DNA of 64,000 nt from Bacteroidota bacterium (lineage in GTDB: Bacteria; Bacteroidota; Bacteroidia; Chitinophagales; Saprospiraceae): the NCBI GenBank assembly GCA_016124585.1, contig WGNL01000004.1, positions 372,001 to 436,000 on the forward strand. The letters run 5' to 3'. Each line of letters opens with the position of its first letter. Within the stretch, counting starts at the first letter, position 1. Positions 27,279 to 37,549 of the stretch are shown here, piece by piece. The notes under the pieces are model-generated. The model was given only the letters and a program-made list of their open reading frames with translations. It did not search any database and was not told where the DNA came from. A program made the position numbers and the translations under genes.

Positions 27279-28634
27279 ATGAAAAAAGTGAGTAATTACC
27301 CGAAATTGGTTGTTTTCTTCTTGCCCTTCCTCTGTTTTTCAGGGTTTGCGCAGCAGCCCATTGACTTGAAAACAGCCTTGAAATATGCCGTGGAACACCA
27401 TTCCAGCGTACAAAAAGCTAAAATTGATATTGCAAAAGGGGAGGAAATGGTGCGAGAATCTCTGAGCAGCGGGTTACCACAGATAAACGCCAGCAGTAGC
27501 ATTGTCAACAACTTGGCAGTTCGAACTAGTTTCGTGCCAGCTGAGTTTTTTGGTGGCCAACCCGGTGATTTTGCCAAAGTGCAGTTCGGTACAAATTGGA
27601 ATGCTTCTGCAGGAGTACAACTTGACCAAATGCTCTTCAACAAGACCTGGTTGCTTGGCGTAAGGGCCTCAAAGGAAGTGACTGATTTTTACAAATTGGT
27701 GCTGGACAAAAACAAGGACGAGGTGGTAGCTGATGTTGCCAAACTTTATTATCAAATCCAGCTAAGCAAAACGCAACGTGGTATATTGGATGCCAATATT
27801 TCCCAGATAAAAGGCTTGAAAACAGTGACGGAAAAGCAATTCCAGAATGGTTTTGCAAAGAAAATTGATGTCGACCGATTGATGGTTCAACAATCAAATC
27901 TTGAAACACAAATCGAAAACCTTGACCTGCAAATTGATCAAGCAGAACAGGCTTTGAAATTTGCGATGAACATGCCGTTGGAAACGGAAATCGTGCTGAC
28001 CGACACTATTTCCGAAAATATGTTTGAGTCAGTCAATGAAGCTATTGCACAGCCAAGCTATGGCTTAAAGCCTGATTTGCTGATACTGAAAAAACAGCAA
28101 GACCTGTATCAGTTGGACGTAGAGCGTTGGAAGGCAGGCTACTTCCCTACCCTTTCTTTTTTTGGAAGTTACACGTACGAGTGGCAAGCTAACAAGCTCA
28201 ACGAACTTTCAAATGGTAATTTTTGGACGGATTTTTCACAGATAGGAATTCGATTGAACGTCCCCATTTTCGATGGTTTTTTGAAAAAAAGCCGAGTTCA
28301 AACCGCTCAATTGAATATTCGTCAAACGGCTGAGGATTACAAATTTGCCAAGCTCGGTTTGCAACTCAACCACGAGGCTGCAATTACCTCGCTTAAATCA
28401 AATCAGAACACGTTGAAGAGCATTATTGCTACGCAAAAAGTGGCTGAGGATGTTTATCAGGTTGCGCAGAGTCGCTACAAAGAAGGACTTGCCCCCATCA
28501 CGGAGCTATTGGACGCAGAGACTTCCCTCCGACAAACTCAATCCAATTACATCACGGCATTAGCGCAAATCAAGCTTGCTGAAATTGACATACTCAGCGC
28601 CAATGGCTTGTTGCTCCGCATGATTGAAGAATAG
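27279..28634 (+). CDS. TolC family outer-membrane efflux protein
   Basis: A 451-residue outer-membrane channel protein. Signal peptide: MKKVSNYPKLVVFFLPFLCFSGFAQ. The mature protein has the duplicated OEP helical pattern, with PIDLKTALKYAVEHHSSVQKAK at the start and the repeat EDVYQVAQSRYKEGLAPITELLDAETSLRQTQSNYITALAQIKLAEIDILSANG at the end. It forms the trimeric exit duct of the RND pump encoded just downstream. The ATG at 27279 is preferred over the GTG at 27270. Confidence 0.93.
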   Translation: MKKVSNYPKLVVFFLPFLCFSGFAQQPIDLKTALKYAVEHHSSVQKAKIDIAKGEEMVRESLSSGLPQINASSSIVNNLAVRTSFVPAEFFGGQPGDFAKVQFGTNWNASAGVQLDQMLFNKTWLLGVRASKEVTDFYKLVLDKNKDEVVADVAKLYYQIQLSKTQRGILDANISQIKGLKTVTEKQFQNGFAKKIDVDRLMVQQSNLETQIENLDLQIDQAEQALKFAMNMPLETEIVLTDTISENMFESVNEAIAQPSYGLKPDLLILKKQQDLYQLDVERWKAGYFPTLSFFGSYTYEWQANKLNELSNGNFWTDFSQIGIRLNVPIFDGFLKKSRVQTAQLNIRQTAEDYKFAKLGLQLNHEAAITSLKSNQNTLKSIIATQKVAEDVYQVAQSRYKEGLAPITELLDAETSLRQTQSNYITALAQIKLAEIDILSANGLLLRMIEE

Positions 28635-28680
28635 CTCCCAAAAGAAATCAATAACCAACTCACAATCAATAATTTATAAA

Positions 28681-29748
28681 ATGAAACGATTCCTAAAATT
28701 GGCAATCTGGGCCATAGTTCTAGGTGGTTTAGGCTATTTCACCTACACTAAACTTGGTAAAAACAAGGCAACGCTTGAAGCTAATGCAAAACTTTCCCAA
28801 GAACGTAATACTGTGATTCCGGTTGTCACTGGTAAGGTGGAAATGGCTACGATGTCTGGCGATTTCAACGTGGTCGGCAATTTTGCTCCCTTCCAACAAG
28901 CGGCAGTGATGAGTGAAACCGCTGGAAAAATCGTTACCCTGAATTTTGAAAATGGCACAGTCGTACAAGCAGGTGCAACACTTGCCTCTGTCGATAATGA
29001 GCTTTTGAAAATTCAATTGGAGACTACTAAGACAAATTTAGCCAAAGCGGAAAATGACCTGAGCAGACTACAAAAACTGCTTGGTGAAGGTGGAGTGACC
29101 CAACAGCAAATTGATGATGCTAAACTCGGCATTGACAACTTGAAACAACAAATCAAGGGGACAGAAAAGCAGATTTCGATGAGCTATGTGAAGGCACCCA
29201 TCTCAGGTGTCGTCACCAATAAAATGGTGGAAAAAGGCTCACTCATTTCTCCTGCCATGCAGTTGGCTACCATCACAAATATTAGCCGATTGAAAATGCA
29301 AGTTTACTTAACCGAAGAGCAGGTTGTAACTGTAAAAAAAGGGCAACGCATCGCTCTACAAGCCGACCTTTTTCCTGACAAGAAATTTGAAGGCACTGTG
29401 ACTTTCATTGATGTAAATGCAGGAACTTCTCGAAGATATTTGGTGGAAATTGAAATTCTAAACCAAGGCGATACGCTCAAGGCTGGCATGACGGGCACTG
29501 TATTTTTCAAAGGTGGAGCCTCCCATCAGGTTCTTTCAGTTCCCCGTGAATCCATCGTAGGAAGCCTACAGGATGCAAAAGTTTATGTGGTGGAAAATGG
29601 TAAGGCAATTTTGAGGTCTGTAGTAGCAGGAAGTGTTTTTGACGAGCATGTTCAAGTAAAGGACGGCCTCAAAGAAGGAGAAACAATTGTCATTTCTGGT
29701 CAAATAAATCTTGAAGACGGCAAGGATATTAACATCGCAAGTGAGTAA
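28681..29748 (+). CDS. RND efflux periplasmic adaptor (membrane fusion protein)
   Basis: A 355-residue adaptor with one N-terminal membrane anchor (FLKLAIWAIVLGGLGYFTYTKLG), a lipoyl domain split around a helical hairpin (ETAGKIVTLNFENGTVVQAGATLASVD ... MSYVKAPISGVVTNKMVEKGSLISP), and beta-barrel and membrane-proximal domains (QVYLTEEQVVTVKKGQRIALQADLFPDKKFEGTVTFIDVN, GETIVISGQINLEDGKDI). It links the RND pump to the TolC protein. It is cotranscribed with both neighbours; the start is moved to 28681, where the anchor begins. Confidence 0.93.
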   Translation: MKRFLKLAIWAIVLGGLGYFTYTKLGKNKATLEANAKLSQERNTVIPVVTGKVEMATMSGDFNVVGNFAPFQQAAVMSETAGKIVTLNFENGTVVQAGATLASVDNELLKIQLETTKTNLAKAENDLSRLQKLLGEGGVTQQQIDDAKLGIDNLKQQIKGTEKQISMSYVKAPISGVVTNKMVEKGSLISPAMQLATITNISRLKMQVYLTEEQVVTVKKGQRIALQADLFPDKKFEGTVTFIDVNAGTSRRYLVEIEILNQGDTLKAGMTGTVFFKGGASHQVLSVPRESIVGSLQDAKVYVVENGKAILRSVVAGSVFDEHVQVKDGLKEGETIVISGQINLEDGKDINIASE

Positions 29749-29847
29749 TGCTGGTCAATAATTGATTGATTGTCAATTTGTTATCGTTTAATTTTTAATC
29801 GAGGCAATTCGACGGTACTGCATTCATTACTAAGTAACTTTCAACCT

Positions 29848-32800
29848 ATGTCAATTACCGAACTATCCATAAAAAGGCCCTCGTTCATTATTGTAATTTT
29901 CATCGTACTTACAATTCTGGGGGTTTTCAGTTATCAAAAACTGGCATACGAGCTTATCCCCAAGTTCAGCCAACCATTTGTTATTGTACAAACTTTGTAC
30001 CCTGGCGCCAATCCTTCCGAGGTTGAAAATTCCGTGACCAGAAAGATTGAGGATGCGGTGTCCAATATGGAAAACATCGTTTCCTTGCGAAGCACCTCTT
30101 TCGAAAGCCTGTCTTTTGTTTTTATCGAATTAAAATCTGGGACAAATATCGACTTGGCTCTACAAGAAGCACAACGAAAAATCAATGCCAGTGCGGGCCA
30201 ATTGCCCGAAAGCGCCGACCCACCATCTTTGACAAAGTTTTCGTCGGATGAATTCCCGATTTTAAGTTTGGGCATTACCACAAATGCCAATCCTGCTGAG
30301 TTCTATGACCTAGTGACCGACCGATTCAAACCTGCAATTTCAAGCGTGGAAGGTGTTGGTGAGGTCAGAATCATTGGCGGTCAAGAGCGTGAAATTCAGC
30401 TGAATATCAATCGTCAAAAGCTGGAAGCAAGGAACATGACCATTCTGCAAGTGGTGCAGGCAGTGAAACAGGCTAACCTTGATTTTCCGACAGGGAAAAT
30501 TGAAAACCAAAATGAGCAGATTATCATTAGGCTGGCTGGTAAGTTTCAAAATGTGGAAGACTTAAAGGAATTGGTGGTGGCAAATTCACCAACTACTGGC
30601 CTCCCTGTTAAACTTGGTGAAGTTGCTGAGGTGACAGATGGCCTTAAAGACATCGCCAGTATCAGCAGGGTTGATTCCAAGAATGCTATCGGTATTCAGG
30701 TTCTGAAAACTACTGATGCGAATGCAGTCTCTGTGGCAGAGGGAGTAATTACACAGCTCGAAAATCTAAAAAAACAATACAAAAACAAGGATTTCAATTA
30801 CGACATCGCAAACAACCAAACAGATTTTACAATTGAAGCGGTTGATGCAGTTACCCACGATTTGTTTCTGGCGATAGTCTTGGTGGCGGTAGTGATGTTA
30901 TTTTTCCTCCACTCCATCCGAAACGCTTTGATTGTCATGGTGGCCATTCCGACATCGCTGGTGGCTACCTTTATCATGATGTATGCTGCAGGGTTTACAC
31001 TGAACCTAATGACATTGTTAGCCATGTCACTTGTAATCGGTATTCTGGTTGATGACAGTATTGTTGTTTTGGAAAACATCTACCGATACATGGAGCACGG
31101 TGTGAAACGAAAACGTGCTTCATTGATAGGTCGGAATGAAATCGCCTTTACTGCACTTTCGATCACCTTGGTTGACGTGGTGGTCTTCGTGCCAATTGCA
31201 CTTACATCTGGCATAGTTGGAAACATTATGCGTTCGTTTGCGCTAGTTGTAACGTTCTCCACACTGATGTCTTTGTTTGTATCTTTTACCCTAACTCCCA
31301 TGTTGGCCAGCCGATTTTCCAAAGTTGAAAAATTCAATGAAAAGTCTATTTGGGGAATGATACTTAATGGATTTGAGGGAATTATTCATCGGGTGAACAA
31401 TTGGTATGCTCGGCTTTTGGGGCGTGTTCTAAGCCCTATAAAAATTCCCTATCGGCAAAATTATGTCAGAACTTTGGAGGCAAGGGAAGCAGCGGATGGT
31501 ATTCCACGCCGCAAGCATTTCAATGTTTATTTAACATCATTTCTGGTATTTGTCGGAATTGTTGTCTTGTTCGTTAGTTCTTTCAAACTCATTTCAAACG
31601 GTTACATCGGTACTGCCTTCATTCAACCTGGTGACCGTGGCGAATTCATCATGAAGTTGGAACTACCAAAAGATGCCACAATCCGGGAAACCAATCTTGC
31701 AACACAAAAAGCAGAAGCATTGCTGGAGAAAAAGAAGGAGGTAACCAAAGTTTTCTCAACTGTTGGACGAACCTCCGGCATTTTTGGAAGCCAGGCCCAT
31801 GCCAACATGACGGAGATGACTTTGAAGCTGGTTCCGTTAAAAGAAAGGCCAGGAATTAGCACTGAGGTTTACGCCCAACGAGTCAGGGATGAACTTGAAT
31901 TGCAGATGCCGGGCGTTAAGGTAACTACTGCACCTGTAAGTTTCTTGGGAGGAGCTGATGAAGACAAAATCCAGGTTTACGTCAGTGGTTCCGACAAAGA
32001 ACAGGTGATGGATTATGCCAATAAATTGCTGTCGGAAGTTAAGAAAATTGAAGGAACATTAGAAGCTAAGCTCTCCATTGAAGAAGGCAACCCAGAAATC
32101 AAAGTTTCTGTGGATAGGGAAAGAATGTCACAACTTGGCTTGACGATGGATATTGTTGGTGCCACAATGCAAACAGCATTTAATGGAAATACAGATGCAC
32201 AATTCCGTTACGGCTCTAAAGAATATGACATCAATGTAAAAATGGACGGGTTCAATCGTAACAGCATCGACGATATTGCAAACCTCAGTATGATAAACAA
32301 CCAAGGTCGGCTAATCTTGCTTAGCCAATTCGCAACAGTGGAGCAAACGACTGGACCAAACCAATTGGAGCGACTGAACAGACAGCCTTCTGTTATTTTA
32401 AAGTCTAAAACCCTAGGACGTCCAACCGGAGCGATTGGTGCAGAAATTAACAAATTGATTGATGAAACGATGAAACCCCCAGTTGGAATCAACATCATGT
32501 ACGAAGGCGATATGAAAAACCAAGCGGAAGGATTCAGCAGCCTTTTGTTGGCATTGTTCGCTGCGTTGACTTTTGTTTACCTGATTCTTGTAGCACTTTA
32601 CGACAGTTGGTCGTACCCACTGGTGGTGGGTTTTTCCATCTTGCCTGCAATTTCAGGTGCATTTTTGGCTATGGCACTAACATTGAGCGTGCTTGATATT
32701 TTCACAATGCTTGGCCTAATCATGATGTTGGGTCTGGTTGCAAAAAATGGTATCCTCCTTGTTGATTTTGCCTCGCATGCCAAGAAAGAAGGAATGAATA

Positions 32801-33138
32801 CTTTGGACGCACTTGTTGCGGCAGGGCGCACCCGTTTACGCCCAATTTTGATGACAACACTTTCCATGTCCATTGGCTTTTTACCCATCGCTTTGGCTAA
32901 AGGTGCGGGTTCAGAGTGGAAGAATGGATTGGCTTGGGCGCTTATTGGCGGCTTGACCAGTTCAATGGTGCTTACTTTGTTGATTGTGCCAGTTGTTTTT
33001 CAGTTTATAGAAGGGTTGAGAGCCCTTCTGGGTAAAGCGAGTAAATCGCTGGGAATAAAAAAAGAAGATGATGAAGGGGATGACTGGAACGGAGAAATTA
33101 CGGAGCCTCTCCTCTCAAAATCTTTAGAAACACATTAA
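29848..33138 (+). CDS. RND family efflux permease (HAE1-like)
   Basis: A 1096-residue inner-membrane proton-driven pump. It starts SITELSIKRPSFIIVIFIVLTILGVFSY (first helix) and shows TLYPGANPSEVENSVTRKIEDAVSNME, the pore-domain duplicates, and central helices including LAMSLVIGILVDDSIVVLENIYRYME. That segment carries the acidic proton-relay pair (DD). C-terminal helices with TMLGLIMMLGLVAKNGILLVDFA and RLRPILMTTLSMSIGFLPIALAKGAGSEW follow. Substrates are unknown; hydrophobic drugs, dyes or bile-type compounds are typical. Start 29848 is the first Met of the conserved domain. A bidirectional terminator follows at 33142-33175. Confidence 0.95.
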   Translation: MSITELSIKRPSFIIVIFIVLTILGVFSYQKLAYELIPKFSQPFVIVQTLYPGANPSEVENSVTRKIEDAVSNMENIVSLRSTSFESLSFVFIELKSGTNIDLALQEAQRKINASAGQLPESADPPSLTKFSSDEFPILSLGITTNANPAEFYDLVTDRFKPAISSVEGVGEVRIIGGQEREIQLNINRQKLEARNMTILQVVQAVKQANLDFPTGKIENQNEQIIIRLAGKFQNVEDLKELVVANSPTTGLPVKLGEVAEVTDGLKDIASISRVDSKNAIGIQVLKTTDANAVSVAEGVITQLENLKKQYKNKDFNYDIANNQTDFTIEAVDAVTHDLFLAIVLVAVVMLFFLHSIRNALIVMVAIPTSLVATFIMMYAAGFTLNLMTLLAMSLVIGILVDDSIVVLENIYRYMEHGVKRKRASLIGRNEIAFTALSITLVDVVVFVPIALTSGIVGNIMRSFALVVTFSTLMSLFVSFTLTPMLASRFSKVEKFNEKSIWGMILNGFEGIIHRVNNWYARLLGRVLSPIKIPYRQNYVRTLEAREAADGIPRRKHFNVYLTSFLVFVGIVVLFVSSFKLISNGYIGTAFIQPGDRGEFIMKLELPKDATIRETNLATQKAEALLEKKKEVTKVFSTVGRTSGIFGSQAHANMTEMTLKLVPLKERPGISTEVYAQRVRDELELQMPGVKVTTAPVSFLGGADEDKIQVYVSGSDKEQVMDYANKLLSEVKKIEGTLEAKLSIEEGNPEIKVSVDRERMSQLGLTMDIVGATMQTAFNGNTDAQFRYGSKEYDINVKMDGFNRNSIDDIANLSMINNQGRLILLSQFATVEQTTGPNQLERLNRQPSVILKSKTLGRPTGAIGAEINKLIDETMKPPVGINIMYEGDMKNQAEGFSSLLLALFAALTFVYLILVALYDSWSYPLVVGFSILPAISGAFLAMALTLSVLDIFTMLGLIMMLGLVAKNGILLVDFASHAKKEGMNTLDALVAAGRTRLRPILMTTLSMSIGFLPIALAKGAGSEWKNGLAWALIGGLTSSMVLTLLIVPVVFQFIEGLRALLGKASKSLGIKKEDDEGDDWNGEITEPLLSKSLETH

Positions 33139-33141
33139 TTG

Positions 33142-33175
33142 AAAAAGCTGAGTGGGAAATTCCACTCAGCTTTTT
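33142..33175. terminator. Bidirectional intrinsic terminator
   Basis: AAAAAGCTGAGTGG (33142-33155) and CCACTCAGCTTTTT (33162-33175), 14-bp stem and 6-nt loop, between the RND gene and the convergent gene at 33193. Confidence 0.95.
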
Positions 33176-33192
33176 TTATAATTTTTCGAACT

Positions 33193-33987
33193 TTAATTTT
33201 TTATGAAAACCCTTGTTTGCGATTTCCCTTTCAAATCAATTTTTGAAAAATATACCCCAGCTTTCAAATTGGAAATGTCCAATTTCAATGTATTCGATAC
33301 TCCCGATTGTAAAACCACTTGGCCATTTTCATCCAAAATTGTCACATTTCCTTTGCCTGGAATTTCAATCATTACAAAATCCTTGGTAGGGTTAGGATAA
33401 AAATGAAGGTCAAAATCCGCCAATTTGGAATCTATTGCTGATACAAAAGCTGGCATTACCACAGTTTTTGAACTTTTCAATGCATTATCCCCCGTATTCT
33501 GCCCATTTCCGTTTGCGCAAAGAGTCGCAAAATAAAAATGGATTGAATCACCAGGTACTTCGGCTGGAGCTTTCCACGTAAAAGTCCATGAAGTACTTCC
33601 ATTTGTTAAGTTGTGTGGACTAGATTGGCGAACGTATTGTCGCCCACCTGCATTGGCCAAGGAACAACCATTTCCTGCTGTCAAGGTGCCCAATTTTGTG
33701 TTTGTGTTGCTCAACACGGTTAGTTGGAACCCAGACCGAACAGCATTGCTTGTATTTGTCAAGGTCAGGGTGTAGGTTTGATTGGCCTGTACTGTATCAG
33801 GGATGCCGGTCAACTCAACCATGCCAGTGTAGCTACCTCCCGAATGGCAGCCTGAAGCTTGACAAGTCGTTTCCCCAGGGGCGCCCGTCCTCCCAGCAGG
33901 TGGATTGTTTGGGTCAAGTTTGTTAGAGGCTAAAAAGGAAAGGACTGTTGCAGGCAGCAACAAATAAGTAACAAGTTTCAATTTCAT
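33193..33987 (-). CDS. Secreted protein with CxxxxCH motif and T9SS sorting domain
   Basis: A 264-residue exported protein. After the signal peptide (MKLKLVTYLLLPATVLSFLA) comes TGAPGETTCQASGCHSGG, the opening of the choice-of-anchor V/Reeler-like group, with Cys42, Cys47 and His48 forming a CxxxxCH motif that resembles a c-type haem site. A beta-sandwich follows (YTLTLTNTSNAVRSGFQLTVL, STSWTFTWKAPAEVPGDSIHFYFATLCANGNG). The last 75 residues form a type A sorting domain (FDLHFYPNPTKDFVMIEIPGKG ... LKLDISNLKAGVYFSKIDLKGKSQTRVFIKN), so the protein should be exported and surface-attached by the T9SS. Haem binding is not proven. Confidence 0.85.
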   Translation of the reverse strand: MKLKLVTYLLLPATVLSFLASNKLDPNNPPAGRTGAPGETTCQASGCHSGGSYTGMVELTGIPDTVQANQTYTLTLTNTSNAVRSGFQLTVLSNTNTKLGTLTAGNGCSLANAGGRQYVRQSSPHNLTNGSTSWTFTWKAPAEVPGDSIHFYFATLCANGNGQNTGDNALKSSKTVVMPAFVSAIDSKLADFDLHFYPNPTKDFVMIEIPGKGNVTILDENGQVVLQSGVSNTLKLDISNLKAGVYFSKIDLKGKSQTRVFIKN

Positions 33988-34109
33988 AATTTTTGATTGA
34001 CTAGTAAGTGTAAAATTGACACAGGTGGTTTTTTGGGAAAAATGGTTGCAAACCTACAATCTTATTTTTGGGGGACTCAGATTCAATCAAATGAATTGTC
34101 GGCCAGATT

Positions 34110-34117
34110 TACCTTTG
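34110..34117 (+). promoter_or_regulatory. -7 promoter element TACCTTTG for sdaA
   Basis: An exact -7 match (TACCTTTGCGC), 26 bp before the ATG at 34144; leader about 21 nt. Confidence 0.5.
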
Positions 34118-34143
34118 CGCTCAATTTTTAAAAATATTGTTGC

Positions 34144-35550
34144 ATGGAGCGTATTAGTGTGTTTGATATCTTCAAAATCGGGGTTGGGCCATCAAGTTCT
34201 CATACCATGGGGCCCTGGATCGCCGCATTAAAGTTTTTGGATAAAATTGGAGAGGAAAAGGTGACTTCATTGCATGTTAAGCTTTATGGTTCCTTGGCAA
34301 AAACTGGCCGGGGACACGGCACAGACATTGCTGTGATGCTGGGCCTTTGCGGATACCACCCTACGACCATTGAAGTCGAAAAAATTGATGAGTACATTCA
34401 AGACGTATATTCCAGGCAACTGTTGCCGTTAAACGGTGGAGCTGAAATCCATTTTAACCCAATTGAAAACATTGCTTTCATATTTGAAAAACTGCCATTT
34501 CACCCAAATGCTATGACATTGGTGGCAGAATTCACAAATGGAACTGGTTTAGCAGAAACCTACTATTCAATTGGCGGTGGCTTCGTTGTTCAAGAAGGAA
34601 TGCAGATACCTTTGGGTCAATTGATTGAGTTGCCCTACCCTATCGATCGTGAAGCTGATATTCTCAGGTACGTTAGTCAGAGCGGTTTGAGCATATCGGA
34701 AATTGTATGGCAAAATGAATTAAGCTGGCGAAACGAGGATTACATCCGAACTGGGCTTCTTGATATTTGGAATACGATGTTAAAGTGTATATACAAAGGT
34801 TGTCATTCTGATGGCCAGTTGCCAGGAGGACTAAATGTACGCCGCAGAGCTCATGCTATCAATGCCAAATTACTAGATGGGGTTGAATATACAACTATGC
34901 GAGGCTGGATGAACACCATTCGCATCAGTGGGTCTTCTTTCGCAAATGTTACGAAATGGGTAAGCTGTTTTGCGTTGGCTGTAAACGAAGAAAATGCCTC
35001 GTTTGGAAGAGTTGTTACTGCTCCTACCAATGGAGCGGCTGGAGTAATTCCAGCTGTACTTATGTACTATTTATGTTTTTGTGAAAACAAGAAAGATGAC
35101 GACGTTGTGAAATTCCTCCTAACAGCAGGTGAAATTGGAAGTTTATTCAAAAAAGGTTCGACCATTTCAGCCGCAATGGGAGGCTGCCAAGCTGAAATTG
35201 GTGTTTCATCGGCCATGGCAGCCGCAGCTTTGACAGAATGCATGGGAGGAACTCCTGCACAAGCATTAATGGCAGCAGAAATTGCTATGGAACATCACCT
35301 TGGACTTACTTGCGACCCTGTCAATGGTTTAGTACAAATTCCCTGCATAGAACGTAATACTATGGGGGCGATGAAGGCAATCACAGCCTCACAAATTGCA
35401 CTTTCGAGTAATCCTGCGATGGCCAAAGTAACCTTGGATGGAGTAATTAAAACCATGTGGGAAACAGCCCAAGACATGAACGATAAGTATAAGGAAACCT
35501 CAGATGGAGGCTTGGCTCTAAACGTGTCTGTTCTTGTGCCAGAATGCTGA
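34144..35550 (+). CDS. sdaA: L-serine dehydratase, iron-sulfur, single chain
   Basis: A 468-residue enzyme deaminating L-serine to pyruvate and ammonia with a [4Fe-4S] cluster. The N-terminal beta domain starts [22 protein letters not shown], as in E. coli SdaA. The C-terminal alpha domain has [65 protein letters not shown], the Cys-containing cluster segments. Both domains are in one chain, unlike the split SdaAA/SdaAB of Firmicutes. It is flanked by a strong terminator. Confidence 0.96.
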   Translation: MERISVFDIFKIGVGPSSSHTMGPWIAALKFLDKIGEEKVTSLHVKLYGSLAKTGRGHGTDIAVMLGLCGYHPTTIEVEKIDEYIQDVYSRQLLPLNGGAEIHFNPIENIAFIFEKLPFHPNAMTLVAEFTNGTGLAETYYSIGGGFVVQEGMQIPLGQLIELPYPIDREADILRYVSQSGLSISEIVWQNELSWRNEDYIRTGLLDIWNTMLKCIYKGCHSDGQLPGGLNVRRRAHAINAKLLDGVEYTTMRGWMNTIRISGSSFANVTKWVSCFALAVNEENASFGRVVTAPTNGAAGVIPAVLMYYLCFCENKKDDDVVKFLLTAGEIGSLFKKGSTISAAMGGCQAEIGVSSAMAAAALTECMGGTPAQALMAAEIAMEHHLGLTCDPVNGLVQIPCIERNTMGAMKAITASQIALSSNPAMAKVTLDGVIKTMWETAQDMNDKYKETSDGGLALNVSVLVPEC

Positions 35551-35576
35551 CAAAAAAGTGGCAATCTACCCAAACT

Positions 35577-35609
35577 AAAAAGCCCGCCTTGATTCAAAGC
35601 GGGCTTTTT
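35577..35609. terminator. Bidirectional intrinsic terminator
   Basis: AAAAAGCCCGC (35577-35587) and GCGGGCTTTTT (35599-35609), 11-bp stem, 11-nt loop, between sdaA and the convergent OmpA gene. Confidence 0.95.
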
Positions 35610-35638
35610 AGCTATAATTCTGAGTATTAATTCACTGT

Positions 35639-37210
35639 TTAGTTTGGGCTAAGCGTGAATACAACCCGGCGATTCTTGCGGCGTCCGTCACTTGTGTTAT
35701 TGTCAGCGATTGGATCTGTAGGGCCATGTCCTTTAAAAGTCATAATGGCCTTGTTAACCCCTTTGCCAGCCAAATATTCATAACAAGTCTTAGCACGATT
35801 TTCAGAAAGCTGCTGGTTAGCAAAATCGTTACCACGGTTGTCAGTATAACCATCAATCTGCAATTTAAAACCAGGATAACGGCTCAATATCTCTGCAATT
35901 TGATCTAGTACTTTGATGGAAGATGGCAAAAGCTTAGCACTGCCAGTTTCAAATTGAACATTCCTCATTGCAAGGTCAAGAACAGCTTTATCTTCTGCCT
36001 TTATTTCAGGACAACCCTGATTGGAGGCCAAACCAGGTAGTGTTGGGCACTTATCCTTTGGATCCTCAACACCATCGTTATCTGTATCTGCACAGCCATT
36101 GAACTTGCGGATACCTGGGTCATTTGGACATGCATCTTCATTGTCTGCGATTCCATCATTATCTGTGTCTGGGCAACCTGCATGTTCTGCTGTTCCTGGA
36201 TCATTTGGGCACGCATCCTGTGCATCTGTGATACCATCACGGTCAGAGTCAGGGCAACCATTCATGGCAGGAATACCTGCTACTGTTGGACAGTTGTCTT
36301 CTTTGTCTATGATGTTATCACCATCTGTGTCAGGACAACCAGAAAAACGGCGAAGACCAGCATCGTCTGGGCAATCGTCAGCATTATCTGCAACACCATC
36401 GCCATCTCGGTCTGGGCAGCCATTCATGCGCTGCTCACCAGCGTCATTAGGGCAAGCATCTTCACGGTCAGCTATTCCATCGTTGTCAGTATCTGGGCAG
36501 CCACCTAAAGCCGCTGGACCAGCGATAGTTGGGCAAGCATCTTCTTCATCAGTTACTCCATCATCATCTGAATCCTTGTCACCAAAGGTGAAACCGACAG
36601 TCAAACCAGCAAAATTATACCAGTCATTTTCGTCAGTCTTAGAGCTTACGCCCTCCAATTCATCAGTGAAAGTTAACCTAGTTGCATACTCCAAGCTTAG
36701 GTATAATTTACTAGAAAGGTCATATCGCACACCAACTCCCAATGGGAGACTAAAATGAGTATTCCCGTAGTCAACATCACCATTTTTAGTCTTCGGGTCA
36801 CCTAAATTGACTCCAAGTCCACCGAGTAAATATGGTGAAAACGTCTTATTAAATGTGTTGCCATTGTAACGGCGTTTTCCGAGAAAATCATATTCCCCGA
36901 TAACTGCCAGTTCAATCAATGATTTTGAAAAACTCGCTGCCCTGTTTTCGTTACCTGGGTTGTCTTTATCGCTAGCTTCAAGCTTTCCATAAGTTAAGCT
37001 TCCACGGAGGCCAATGTTAGGAGTTGCTTGGTTTCTGACCATAATGCCAAATGCTGGCCCAGCATTTTCAAATAATGGATGGTCTTTTTCAACCAAATCT
37101 CCCCAGTAATTGGCCATGCCAACAAACAACCCACCGCCCCATTTTTGCTGAGCCGAGGTTAATAATGGTAGCAACGCAATAGTAGATAAAAGTAACCAAG
37201 CTTTTTTCAT
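35639..37210 (-). CDS. OmpA family protein with seven thrombospondin type 3 repeats
   Basis: A 523-residue outer-membrane protein. A signal peptide (MKKAWLLLSTIALLPLLTSAQ) is followed by an eight-strand barrel (about 22-205). Residues about 208-400 contain seven Asp-rich calcium-binding repeats of the type DTDNDGIADNEDACPNDPG. The C-terminal OmpA domain (about 405-523) binds peptidoglycan: FETGSAKLLPSSIKVLDQIAEIL, LQIDGYTDNRGNDFANQQLSENRAKTCYEYL, and SDGRRKNRRVVF. It links outer membrane and cell wall and is probably abundant. The gene has a full promoter at 37384-37413 and a leader near 170 nt. Confidence 0.95.
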   Translation of the reverse strand: MKKAWLLLSTIALLPLLTSAQQKWGGGLFVGMANYWGDLVEKDHPLFENAGPAFGIMVRNQATPNIGLRGSLTYGKLEASDKDNPGNENRAASFSKSLIELAVIGEYDFLGKRRYNGNTFNKTFSPYLLGGLGVNLGDPKTKNGDVDYGNTHFSLPLGVGVRYDLSSKLYLSLEYATRLTFTDELEGVSSKTDENDWYNFAGLTVGFTFGDKDSDDDGVTDEEDACPTIAGPAALGGCPDTDNDGIADREDACPNDAGEQRMNGCPDRDGDGVADNADDCPDDAGLRRFSGCPDTDGDNIIDKEDNCPTVAGIPAMNGCPDSDRDGITDAQDACPNDPGTAEHAGCPDTDNDGIADNEDACPNDPGIRKFNGCADTDNDGVEDPKDKCPTLPGLASNQGCPEIKAEDKAVLDLAMRNVQFETGSAKLLPSSIKVLDQIAEILSRYPGFKLQIDGYTDNRGNDFANQQLSENRAKTCYEYLAGKGVNKAIMTFKGHGPTDPIADNNTSDGRRKNRRVVFTLSPN

Positions 37211-37383
37211 GACAAAATTTTTTTCAGTTGGTTCGACAATGCCAATAGGAAGGGATGAAATCGCTACTGATAAAACGAACCTTTAGGTATTGAGAATTAA
37301 GGATTTACAGATTGTGAAGTATACACCTTTAAATCAAACAGAAGTGAAGTTTTCAATAGACAAATAGTTTTGTGTTTAGTCGG

Positions 37384-37413
37384 CAAAGGTAAAATTTTTT
37401 AGTTAATTCTCAA
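37384..37413 (-). promoter_or_regulatory. Complete Bacteroidota promoter for the OmpA gene
   Basis: On the minus strand TTG (37411-37413), a 19-bp spacer and TACCTTTG (37384-37391) match the -33/-7 consensus. Transcription near 37379 leaves a leader of about 168 nt, long for this window; long leaders are common on stable outer-membrane protein mRNAs. Confidence 0.7.
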
Positions 37414-37494
37414 TGCTCCCTTTAATGAATAATATAGTTTAATGTAAATTTAATCTGTCCCAAACGATTTTCAAACTCATCTGTTTACATTGCC

Positions 37495-37502
37495 TAGCTT
37501 TG
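37495..37502 (+). promoter_or_regulatory. -7 promoter element TAGCTTTG for hscA-bshC
   Basis: An exact -7 match (TAGCTTTGCAC) 47 bp before the start at 37550. The 37414-37494 segment between the divergent promoters is AT-rich with nothing else recognisable. Confidence 0.5.
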
Positions 37503-37549
37503 CACGATTGTCAATTTTGGCATAAAAAATTAACTTCATTTGATATTAG

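Noticed and set aside
36021-36758. A 245-codon plus-strand frame opposite the OmpA gene
   Set aside because: It is the complement of the repeated Asp-rich calcium-binding segments; its repetitive Ser/Pro product follows from that repeat.
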